Below are positions 43,098-52,987 of a stretch of 64,000 nt of DNA, in pieces; position 1 is the stretch's first letter, and every line of letters starts with the position of its first letter. This stretch comes from Euborellia annulipes (taxonomy: Eukaryota; Arthropoda; Insecta; Dermaptera; Anisolabididae): positions 1 through 64,000 of the forward strand of contig JAKCPI010005083.1 of assembly GCA_023213315.1 (NCBI GenBank), read 5' to 3'. A model generated the notes under the pieces. It had not been told where the DNA came from. It ran no database searches and saw only the letters and a list, made by a program, of their open reading frames with translations. A program made the translations under genes and the position numbers.

Positions 43098-43934
43098 CAG
43101 AGGTGTCCAAACTACGGCCCGCAGGCCAAACCCGGCCCGACAGATAAGAATGAAAAAATTATAAATAATAAAAAAGGCTACTTTTACAGTGGTATAGCCA
43201 CCATGGACAAGAACGTTTACATGACAGCAAAAACTTAAAAATAACTGAGAAACTGTATATCTCAGCTAATTTCAGGTATTTTTGTCACGGGACAGAGTAG
43301 GTATACTTTTTTGGTTGAACCAATATTATTTTAGAGTGAGGTGGATAGCTGAGTAGATATTGTAGTAAGGAAGAAAGAAAAGAGCGATTGCGCTAAGTTA
43401 TTTCGTTTATTTAGCGCTTCAAGCCGACGTTTCGGTCAGATATACGACCATCTTCAGGCCTGAAGCGTGTCAACAAAATTCCTCAAAATGTCGAATGGCA
43501 CAATTGTGTAAAGTATATTTTGCCATTTTATAAGGACCAACAGGCTATGCGAGTCAAGTTTAGACACAATTGTGCCATTCGACATTTTGAGGAATTTTGT
43601 TGACGCTTCAGCCCTGAAGATGGTCGTATATCTGATCGAAACGTCGGCTTGAAGCGCTAAATAAACGAATTAAACTAGCTGCAATCGCTCTTTTCTTTCT
43701 TCCTTACTACAATATTATTTTGCGGCTATTTTTTGGTAACTACCGAATTAGTAGGAAGACAGGCGAATATGGATGGCAGAGGGGAAAAGAAAAAAAAGAA
43801 TCGAAAGCATTGTATGTGGCATATTTGTAGTGGACCTCAAGATTGCGTTTTTTAAATCTCATATTCACGTGGCCCGTTTCAAATAGATTTAAATCCTAAT
43901 TTGGCCCTTGCGGCAGAAAGTTTGGACACCTCTG
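43098..43934. mobile_element. hAT-type element split by a palindrome
   Basis: Starts 'cagaggtgtccaaactacgg' and ends 'aaagtttggacacctctg', with near-identical 8-base flanks gtgtaggg and gagtaggg. The 'cggcccgcaggcc' and 'tggcccttgcggcag' words near the ends are typical of this common hAT group. The palindrome 43358-43715 has been inserted inside it. Confidence 0.88.
43358..43715. repeat. Long palindrome nested in the hAT element
   Basis: Arms of about 170 bases: 'attgtagtaaggaagaaag', 'agccgacgtttcggtcagat' and 'ttgttgac'-type inner blocks are mirrored to 'cttactacaat'. The direct repeat 'caatattattttg/a' occurs at 43321 and 43710, which may be its target duplication. 'gtggatagctgagta' lies between the left repeat and the arm. 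Confidence 0.85.
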
Positions 43935-44166
43935 GAGTAGGGGAAACTTGTTGGGGCATAAAGATATCGTAAAAAAAAACAATCTATCCCAAAAATAATA
44001 TCAGAGTTTTCGAGAGAGGCGTTATGAAATTATTTTTTGTTAAAACAAACAAGAATTGAATATCAACAAATATTTTAAAAATAACAAAATGTTTCCTTTT
44101 TTTTTAAGAATACTTAACAAAATAAGTACAAATTCAACAAATAACAATCATTTTGTTTATTTAATA

Positions 44167-44507
44167 TTATTTACATTCCTTGAGGTGTTTATTGAGTGCA
44201 TCTTGACGTTGATATCGTTTTCCACATTGGCTACACCGAAAGAATCCGGGCGTTCCTTTTGGTTTCAAATGCCGATGGAAAATATGCCGTTTCAATGTTT
44301 GATTATAATTAAAACGATAACTACAATGCGGACAAGCGAAACGTTTCTCTACGCCACATTCATAATGCGTGTGATTATAGAGTGACGAACGACTTTTGTA
44401 ACGTTTTAAACAATTGGGGCAGATAAAGTCTTGATTGTTGTTCCCCGTTGTTTGGTGTTTCGTCATATGTTGAAGAATTTGATTGTTGGTGTCGAAAAAA
44501 TGGAAGG
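44167..44507 (-). CDS. lola: lola-like alternative terminal exon, three fingers, pair member 1
   Basis: Acceptor ctcccctacag; split codon (x-CC, Ala if the upstream base is G) then F-H-F-F-D-T-N-N-Q-I-L-Q-H. Finger 1 is C2HC: C-P-N-C-L-K-R-Y-K-S-R-S-S-L-Y-N-H ... Y-E-C-G-V-E-K-R-F. Finger 2 is C2H2: C-P-H-C-S-Y-R-F ... L-K-R-H-I-F-H-R-H. A linker with P-K-G-T-P-G follows. Finger 3 is C2HC: C-S-Q-C-G-K-R-Y ... L-N-K-H-L-K-E-C-K-stop. The family pair therefore comes first and is followed by an extra finger, the reverse of the array layout. It is closely related to the exon at 50343. Confidence 0.87.
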
Positions 44508-46245
44508 CTGTAGGGGAGAAAAAATAAAATAAAATAATAAAGTTAAGTGAAAAAAAAAATCAAACAATTTGTATTATTCGTCCAAACAAGAGTGTCTCGC
44601 TGTAGTTTGGACGCATAATACAAAGCGAAGCGCTACAGCCGCCATTTCATTCATTTTTTTTAATCTAAATCTAGTATTAAAAAAATTATATTATTACCTT
44701 TCAACATTTCTTTTTAAAATTAGAACATCTTGAGTCCTTAAAATATTTTTTTTTTTTTTTTTTTGCTTTGACTTCCGAACTATTAGAGGGTGAGGAGAAA
44801 GAAAACGCAGAGTTGTTTTGGAAGTCATCAGCTACAATTTTAATATCTAGTTCAATTAAAGAGATCTTATTAAGAAGAATACTTTAACTAAACGAGTCTT
44901 AAGAACGCACAGTAACTGGAAAGAGTTGTGGCTAATACTTAAAAAAAAAATTGTATTAAAATTGTAACTGAAGAAGCCAGTGAGTTGGGGTAATGAGTAT
45001 AGAATTCATAAAATCCAAAGAAAAGAATATATTTAAAATCAGGATTTAAATCCAAAAAAATGAAAAAAATGTTCTCGAGGTTTAAAAAATACGTGAAGTA
45101 ATTTTAAAGAATTTATTAATGAACAAGGCAGCCGAAAGCAAATAAAGGAAAAAATAGTCTTTTTCTGTTTTATTTAATACAAATGTCGACGATTCGGTCG
45201 ATTTTTCTAGCCTTCATCAGCACGTGTTGCCTCGAGCTTAGAGAGGGGGTGGGAGGGTCTGGACCTTCCATTCGCCTTCTCTGACTACGGCCCCGGGTAA
45301 AAGACAGGAGTAACCAAAATACAAAGTTTCAAGAAATAGAAACGTTTCAAGTTTATTGTCACATCTTCATAGTTGAGTATCCAGAGTTAAGCTAGGCAAT
45401 GACGTCATTACAACGAGGGGGCAAATTTTATTTTGTTTCTTGCAGTTTCCAAAAAATTTTCGCTCGTTAAAAGGCAATCAGAGGGATAGGGTAGACATGT
45501 CCATCCTTTACTTAATAACAATAAATCTTCAACTCTCAAAATACTTAGACATGGCCAAAAAAAAAATCAAGTTTGTTAACTAACGAAAGTTCATTTATTG
45601 TGGGAATAATAGCGTAGCTAAGGTTTGGTTCCCACGGGGAGTAGTTGATCAATTAATTAATCGGTCGTTCAGTTTCTCTATTAACACTTTATAACGTGAA
45701 TTTCTCAATAGGAAAGTCTTAAACCAAATTAAAATTGCATGGAATTAAACACAACAAACAAATTTCGATTTGTGTTGGTGACAAACGAGAGAGGTTGGGT
45801 TTTTTTTTTTTGTTTTTTTTTTTTTAATTAAAAATAAAAAATTTAATACAGGAAATTTATTAAAACTTAAAAAGTTGATACAAAAATAATCGTAAAAAAA
45901 AAGAATAAAAAAACTTGAGGAAATTCATCTTAGAGTATTAAAACATGTTCATCAATTGGCATTATTATTGTAAAAAAAATAATAATGAGGAACTTGCGCA
46001 AAAAATGTTTTTTTTTTTTTTTTTTTTTTTTTTTATTCAAGAGATCTCAATTTCCTCAAGTCTTTATAAGATCTAATGTTAATCTCTAATGGCACTCGTT
46101 TTAGAATATAAAATATAATAACATAAGAAACCATAATGATTAAGTCCATAATAATAAATTCAATATTTAAAAATAAAGAGATTATTACCCTTTCTCCGAA
46201 TGGATTATTAGTACATTTCTCAAATGTAGAAGTGGCTGTAATTGA
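44508..46245. other. No gene recognised
   Basis: Contains a short hairpin at about 44578-44618 (tccaaac / gtttgga), poly-T at 44748-44765 and 46007-46034, and a half-palindrome near 45180-45235 (tcgacgattcggtcg, then gccttcatcag). I find no coding exon on either strand. Confidence 0.45.
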
Positions 46246-46772
46246 TATATTTGAACAATGGCGGAAGATGGCATTTAGGAAGACTCCCAAAAATTCGCGA
46301 CATTTCGGTCCAAATTTATTCGACCATCATCAGACAATCAAGAGTTGTCATATGTAAATGTACTTATATTATATTAATATATTTATTTATCAGGATAAAT
46401 AAAAAGCTAAGAAGCTATGATTATTTCTTTCTTGAATTCATATTGACTGTAATTACTGATAGATTTAATTTTATAAAATGTCTATCAAAGAACATAAGGT
46501 TTCTAATAACTGAACCTAGACATGAAGATAGTCGCATAGTCGACCGAAACGTCGCCGTGTGTTCGAATGCAATAAAGAAATAAATAAGAGCTGCTTAGCC
46601 TTTTATTTATCCTGCTACATATTGATTCATTTATTCCCTACAATTACTTTTGACAACACCTTGCCTGACGATGGCCGAGTAATTTAGAGCGAAACGTCGC
46701 TCGTTTTGGAGAGTTTAATTGATTTAGATACACTCTTTCCTGGCCTCCACCTCCTACCATTGTTCAAATATT
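46246..46772. repeat. Long palindrome interrupted by a second palindrome
   Basis: The outer arm 'atttgaacaatggcgg' with 'cgacatttcggtcc' pairs with 'gagcgaaacgtcgctc' and 'ccattgttcaaat'. The inner palindrome 46391-46614 has arms 'caggataaataaaaagctaa' and 'atttatcctg', plus 'gtcgaccgaaacgtcg'. Two members of one family nest within each other. Confidence 0.78.
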
Positions 46773-47783
46773 ATTGTATTTGTTAAATTATTATTTTTTA
46801 TTAGAAAGAGAATTTAAGAAACGAATTGTCGCTTTATGCAACCCATGAAAAAAAAAATGAATTTCTCTATTGAAAATTGATTATTTGGACTCAATCATTT
46901 TGCCTTTTGAATATCTTGTATTTTAAAAATAAATACAAATATCTCAGAGCTCACTACTCTCTACATTTAATTATTATTAATATATAAAATTTACATGTTT
47001 TACTTTTTTTGTACTAAATTAAATTTTCGCAAATAATTTTTATAGCGCAAAAATAGTTTCCAAAAATAATTCTATTCATTCTATTATATAATTTTAGTGA
47101 GTTTATATCTAAATTTCATTGTGTGTATATATAATATAGATATATTAATATTAATAATATAGAATCTTTTATAAAATATTTTTATATTTTATTTTTTGTT
47201 CATTCTTTACTATTGATAATTAAGGCCCTGAAGAAGTCAGAATACTAAACGTGTATATTATCATTATTTAATAATAACAATAATAAATTCTGTCAGTCAA
47301 GAGAACAAAATGGCACATTCGTGTCCCATTCGCTAAGTTTCGAGTTTTCTAAACAATCTATTGACGGGAATTTAACAAAATTCAATTCTTTGAGTGTCGT
47401 TATATATGAATCCTTAATTGGAAATTTGCATGAATAATTTGCAATGTAAAATTGATTAAAAAAATCTTTATAGACTGTAACTTAAAAGAAATTGATGATG
47501 ATATAGACGCCGTCTGAGAGATAATTTTGTATTAAATCCATTAATATGCAACTTAAAAAAAAAAAAAAAAAAATACAGCATAAAATATGATTTGGACAAT
47601 TTATGGGAATATTTAAGAGTAAAGAAGGCAAAAAAATGCGGTGTGGCTGATTGCATTCACACAACTCTAGCACAGTCCATCAAAAACTCAAGAACGTATA
47701 TAAGAAAAAAATAAATATCATTGAATAGAATTTTTTGGCCAATCCTTCCGTCAATATTGTAGTAGTGTCTGTTGAATTGTATA

Positions 47784-47939
47784 AAGGAAGGGTTGCAGAA
47801 GCAGATACTGCAGATATATGCTTTTTTTACACTTATTGGGCCATGGAGATGGCCTCTATCGAGACCGAAACGTCGGCCCAATAAAATAATTACAAGAAAA
47901 AGATTTGGCTGCCAGTCTATGCTTCTGCAACCCTTCCTT
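47784..47939. repeat. Palindrome with short arms
   Basis: 'aaggaagggttgcagaagca' pairs with 'tgcttctgcaacccttcctt'. The core reads 'gccatggagatggcctc' then 'gagaccgaaacgtcggccc'. The left copy of the core has been lost, so symmetry is restricted to the ends. Confidence 0.75.
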
Positions 47940-48346
47940 GATGATCGTTCACTCACATAATGTTAGTCTTCCCCCTCCTAAACACATTTATTCAGTTCCA
48001 CCAGGTTTTTTTTTAATTATATTTTTTTAATGCCCCTCTCGGTATGAATATGTAATTGAATTGTAATTTTATTAATTATACTATACTTGAATGAGCGGTT
48101 TAAATATGATATGTTCTGATGAAGAGCTCCTAAACGTGTTTATATCGGGAGAAGTATTCCTAAATAAATTGCCCCGAGTTTTATTTTAATTAATTAAAAT
48201 ACCGTATTTCGTTAAAATTGTGTATATTTATACGTTCATTTGATTCTACCCTGGGGAGGTGGGAGCAATAATAAGATTTTGCATTTATGGCTGCCTACCA
48301 ACCCTATTTAATAAAGATTGGGAAAGTCTGGTGTAGAAATTGAAAT

Positions 48347-48566
48347 AACGCTAGTTATGGAGCCAAAAGTCGACGTTTCGGGAGTTTCCTGGCTGCATGT
48401 GATCACTGGTCATTATAGGTCTTCGAACCTTGTGCACCCATTCCATAAAAAAAATGTCTGAACACCTCTCTTCTTCAGGACTAATGTGGTTTTACTCCTG
48501 AAGAAGGGAGACGTTCAGACTCTCGAAACGTGGTCTTTTGGGCTGAATATATCTCTATAACAAGCG
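48347..48566. repeat. Imperfect palindrome
   Basis: 'aacgctagttatggagccaa' and 'cgacgtttcgggag' face 'ctctcgaaacgtggtc' and 'ctctataacaagcgtt'. 'ctcttcttcaggac' faces 'ctcctgaagaaggga'. Confidence 0.7.
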
Positions 48567-49797
48567 TTAACCCAATTTAAAAAAGTAAAATTTCATATTT
48601 TCTTTTTTTTTTATGTCGCTGACTAGTGTAAACATTTAATAAGTAAAATAGAAGATCTCGGGTATAAAATTTGAAGACAGCATCTGCAATGATTTCTATC
48701 AGAGCAGAGAGTTATTTTTTCTCCCTCCACAAAAAATTTCATTGAATGGGTTAATAGAGTTAAAAAGGAAATATCTTTTCTCTCTCTCTCGCTCGCTCTC
48801 TCGACTCCTTTTTGTTTTAGCGCGACTTAAAACCAAGCGCTGAACCTTCTGAACCTTCTATTATGCAACAAAAAAGAAGCTATGGCCAAAAAACAAATTA
48901 ATATACTGCATAAAATGATTTTGGGTTTGATTAGCGTTTCGACTGCTTCTCGTCAAAGAATAGTGACGACTAAACATAAACATTTATTTATAATATCCAT
49001 TTGTTATAAATCCATTGTTCAGAGACGACATCAACAAATGACCTGATGACGTAACGATGAAATAACAGTCAAAATGCTTTGAATTGTAATAAAAAAGAAA
49101 AAAGAGGCCATTTAGGCCTAATTTTTTTCGAAATTCTATTTGAAATCGTTTGATTAAAATTGATTATTATCCTAGCGATATTTTGCAAGGCTAAATTAAA
49201 AAAAAAATGATTTGATTTTTTTTTTTAATGGCTGACAATCCAATTTGAAAATATTCTCAGTTTCGGTCAATCACATGACCATCATCAAGGCTTCTAACAA
49301 AAAAATACAAGTGATATCAATTTTCAGTAAAAGCTAAATTACAATAAATATTTAAAATTAAAAAAAAAATTCTATTGTCTATTTTTTAATTAACTCTTTT
49401 ACAAATCTTAAGAATTTAAGATTATTAAAGGAATTTGGTTAAATTAAATTAGAAATGTTTTGCTCGAACTGACGACTGATATATAAATACAAAAAAATTG
49501 ATCTAATTGTATCGATTTGTTGTAGGACCTGGCAACTGAGAAGAGCAACAGTCACCATAATAGGCGATGCCAAACGCGGCGAGAGTTCGGAATTGGTGAC
49601 CCCACGCAATCAACCTGAGGAACGTCGCGCAGTAGACATCGGTTGTATTTAAATTATGTAAATAAAGTAGTGTCTGCTGAAGGGCCTCTGTAGCCAAAAA
49701 GGGTTTAAATGGTCATATGATTGACCACCACTGGGAAAATTCGGTGATCACTCAAAAAGTAAGCGAATAAACGTACACTTCTAGAATATCATTAATA
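48567..49797. other. Mostly unassigned; one 5S-like fragment
   Basis: A CT-rich run at 48778-48800 and palindrome halves near 49255-49290 (tttcggtcaatcacatgacc) and 49710 (ggtcatatgattgacc) are visible. At about 49506-49620, 'gatgccaaacgcggc' and 'gttcggaattggtgacc' resemble the fragments at 7275 and 10440. No exon found. Confidence 0.45.
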
Positions 49798-50194
49798 CGA
49801 GGGTAGTTCCGAAATTAAGGCCTTTTTTCATGAAAACTAATGGAGATAGATAAATAACAACAGCACAGCTAAACAGAGCAATATTTCAGATACAGACTGT
49901 AATTTTTCCCACCATTCGTTATGCACTTTTGCCAACGATAAACCACAGCCTGCATGCCGAGATAGTAAAATCGAAACCAGCTGAGACTAACCACTTCCTT
50001 ACAGCTTTGACAACAGCTTTCGAGTCTTGAAAATGTTTGCAACGTAGTTCATCTTTCAGAGGCCCAAAGAGATGGAAGTCTGAAGGCTGTAAGGAAGTGA
50101 TTAGCGTAGGTTTCGATTTTTTACAAGGTGCTGTTGTTATTATTATCTCCATTAGTTTCCATGAAAAAAGGCAATACTTTCGGAACGACCCTCG
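49798..50194 (-). mobile_element. mariner deletion derivative with transposase C-terminus
   Basis: The TIRs 'cgagggtagttccgaaatta' and (inverted) 'cgagggtcgttccgaaagta', each with a following 'gccttttttcatg', are flanked by TA. On the minus strand a frame contains Q-P-S-D-F-H-L-F-G-P-L-K-D-E-L-R and V-R-K-W-L-V, the C-terminal catalytic region of mariner transposase. It includes the Asp of P-S-D-F that is normally the third acidic residue. About two thirds of the usual 1.3 kb element is missing, so it cannot be autonomous. Confidence 0.92.
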
Positions 50195-50342
50195 TATATT
50201 AAAGCTTCAAAGAATCAAAAAAAAAACCTTCGATTAAATGAAATTAAGAATCAAAATCATTTTCTATTAAGAAAGAAAATAAAAAATAAATAAATTATAC
50301 TGACTACAATCATACAAGAGTGCAACAATGATTTGTTTTTAT

Positions 50343-50692
50343 TTATTTATCACATGATTCTCGTAAATGTTTTTGACACTCATCAGTATTAAGAAAATGT
50401 TTTCCACATTTATGACATATTGTATTATTAATTAATGATAAAATTTGTGAATTTTTTTCATGACGATGAAAAACATGCTTTTTTAAGGCCTGATTATATT
50501 TTGAACGATATTCACAATAGGGACATGCGAAACGTTTCTCAACGCCACATTCATAATGTATATGATTATAGAGGGAATTGCGGTGTTTATAAATACGAGA
50601 ACATTTCGGACAGATGTATTTTTTTCGCGGTGGTGGCGGAGGTGCCGGTGTTGGTGACCTCTGCGGATTGGCTATATCCACGAAAAAAAATC
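50343..50692 (-). CDS. lola: lola-like alternative terminal exon, three fingers, pair member 2
   Basis: Acceptor actctcttcacag; split codon (x-GA, Gly with an upstream G) then F-F-F-V-D-I-A-N-P-Q. A proline-rich segment with five consecutive Pro follows. Finger 1 is C2HC: C-P-K-C-S-R-I-Y-K-H-R-N-S-L-Y-N-H ... Y-E-C-G-V-E-K-R-F. Finger 2 is C2H2: C-P-Y-C-E-Y-R-S ... L-K-K-H-V-F-H-R-H. Finger 3 is C2HC: C-H-K-C-G-K-H-F ... C-Q-K-H-L-R-E-S-C. Ends D-K-stop. The S-L-Y-N-H and Y-E-C-G-V-E-K-R-F-A-C-P segments are shared with 44167, so the two arose by duplication. Frame intact. Confidence 0.87.
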
Positions 50693-51170
50693 CTGTGAAG
50701 AGAGTAAATAAAACTATTAAGTTTATAGAAATAAAGTGAACATCTCCATTACTATTATTAATATTATTTATTCATCATGCAAAAAAAAAAATGGGTTAAT
50801 TTATTGAAATAAAAAAAAAAAATGAAAAATCATACTTCTCTCTTTGTATTATATAAAAAAAAAAAATAAAATAGGTAATAAAAGTGTGAAGAAAGCTTCA
50901 ACAAGAACAAGTTTGTAAACGAGTCTTTCAGGTGAATGTTTGCCTCAAGGTCAGAGCAAAACAAAGTAATAGACAACAAAAATAAGATCAATCTACGAAA
51001 GGGGAATAAAGAAAAACAAAATATTAAGGGAAATGAAAAATTTGAAAATAAGGGATTGGTCCAGGAAATCCAAGATTGACTTGGTGGAAATATAAGACAT
51101 TTGGGGAAGAATAGGAGCAAAAGCAGGGGTATGGGAAAGGCTGTCAACATGAATTCATATATATACATTA
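50693..51170. other. No gene recognised
   Basis: AT-rich intronic sequence upstream of the exon at 50343, with poly-A runs near 50778 and 50810. Nothing coding was identified. Confidence 0.45.
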
Positions 51171-52551
51171 GGGGTATGACTTTTCGACTTTTTTTTTTTA
51201 AAAAGATTTCCTGTATCACGACTCAATGAACTTTTGCCTATTAATGACTAAAATGACTTTTATTCCATGAAACTATTAAAAAAGGTCACGCACAAACCAC
51301 TTTGAAATTTTAGGTTGAATAGTCGCAGTCTTGTATAAGCTGGTATATAAGGGAGGTGTTCAAAGCGAGTAGTTGAGTTTTAATTAGCTTAATTTGCTTA
51401 ATTTGGTGTCAATTATAACTTTCAGAACCCTTAGAAAATCCTGGGGGGAGGGGGGGGGGGTAAGGGAACCTCTGGGAAGGGGTAAGCCAAAATCATAGCT
51501 ATATATTTTATTTTTCTAATAAAGATTTAATGATAAATTATATCAATTCTATTTATAAAAGCAAATTTTAGTATTTTTTTTATTATTCTAAATAAAAGCA
51601 GGCGTTGATCGGTTGCAGCAAATGTTCGAAGAGAAAGGTACCCCAAACCCAAGTTTATTAGTTGCCAGCTCCATGTGCTGGATCGCCTTCTACGTGTTGT
51701 CATGGGCGATGAGCTCCATGGGTTAACTAAATCACCAAACGTCCACTACTTCTTTGTGCAGGATTTGATTAGCCATTATAATAAATTGAAAGGAGCCTTC
51801 AGCAACGTTAAAACTAAAATTAAGGAAACAGGCGGCTGAAGAGACGACATGAAGTTTCTTTAGCACCTCACTCTTGACTTCTGTCACTTCGCTGAGAGGA
51901 ATGAAATCCCCTTCGTGAAATTTCAACAAATTCGAAATATCAGCAATGTATGCTGGACCTCTCGTGCCATTCTAGCCCTTCTTTCGTTTATACTGATGCC
52001 TGAAATCCGCAAAAGGTTGTGCAAAATTCGTCCATTCATTTCTTACTAATGGGCTAATCATTAAATCAGCAGCCAATGCTTTCACGTTCAAGATTTTGAT
52101 GAACTATCTGCAGCTCTGAATCAGCAGAGCTCAATTGCTTGAAAACCCACTGGAAAATAGATGAATTTCCAATCAACATTGCCCGAAACAACCAATGCTG
52201 TGAGCGTGCGGTGCAATCAAAGATATGGAAGAAGTCTACTAAGATTCCTCTCTCAACAAGGACAACCCCCCACTGAGATTCATCCTCAACAATGACCTTA
52301 TCTAGAATATTTGACTTCCTTGTGTCTCTAATGACCCTATATAAGTGAGTCTAAAGCTTGTGTTCAATTTTGTATCTATTTAGAGTGACTTCAAAAAATT
52401 GGCAAAAAATCTGATATATAAAATTTTCAAATCATTTTGTGCGTGACGTTTTTTTATCAAATCACCTTGAAAGTATGATTTTAATCAATCTTTAGTAAAA
52501 GTTCATCATGTAATGATACAGGGATACGAGGTTGTAAAAAAGTCATACCCC
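51171..52551 (-). mobile_element. TIR element of 1.38 kb with decayed frame
   Basis: 'ggggtatgactttt' at the left and 'aaaagtcatacccc' at the right are flanked by TA. 'aaagatttcctgtatcac' and 'aatgatacagggatac' extend the symmetry inward. A minus-strand frame near 51732-51960 reads L-L-K-F-H-E-G-D-F-I-P-L-S-E-V and is followed by stops. I do not recognise it as a known transposase. The length and TA sites would fit Tc1/mariner-type elements. The interior is less AT-rich than its surroundings. Confidence 0.6.
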
Positions 52552-52711
52552 TAATATACATACACACTATATTAATATAACTAGTTCCTGGAGAGAAATT
52601 TTGTACATTTTATGTATTTCTAATTTTTAGGCCTGATGGTGAGATGTCATTAATATTATTAGGTACAGTCGCAGCCAAAAATAAAATCAACATAATAATA
52701 TTATAAATATT

Positions 52712-52987
52712 ATAAGGATAGCGAATAGCAGCCAGGAAAAAATCAAATCAGACAAAAAATTAGATCAATTTTTATCAGATTTATTTGATTGTCGACGTTT
52801 CGGATGCCAGTCGCGCCCTTCCTCAGGACAATCAATCGTCAATCAAATACCTCCATCTGTATTTGATTGTCCTGAGGAAGGGCGCGACTGGCGTCCGAAA
52901 CGTCGACAATCAAATAAATCTGATAAAAATTGATCTAATTTTTTTGTCTGATTTGATTTTTTCCTGGCTGCTATTCGCTATCCTTAT
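52712..52987. repeat. Near-perfect palindrome, arms about 120 bp
   Basis: 'ataaggatagcgaatagcag' pairs with 'ctgctattcgctatccttat', and 'gtcgacgtttcggatgccag' with 'ctggcgtccgaaacgtcgac'. Only one mismatch is obvious in the core (gatgcc against ggcgtc). One of the youngest-looking palindromes. Confidence 0.9.
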
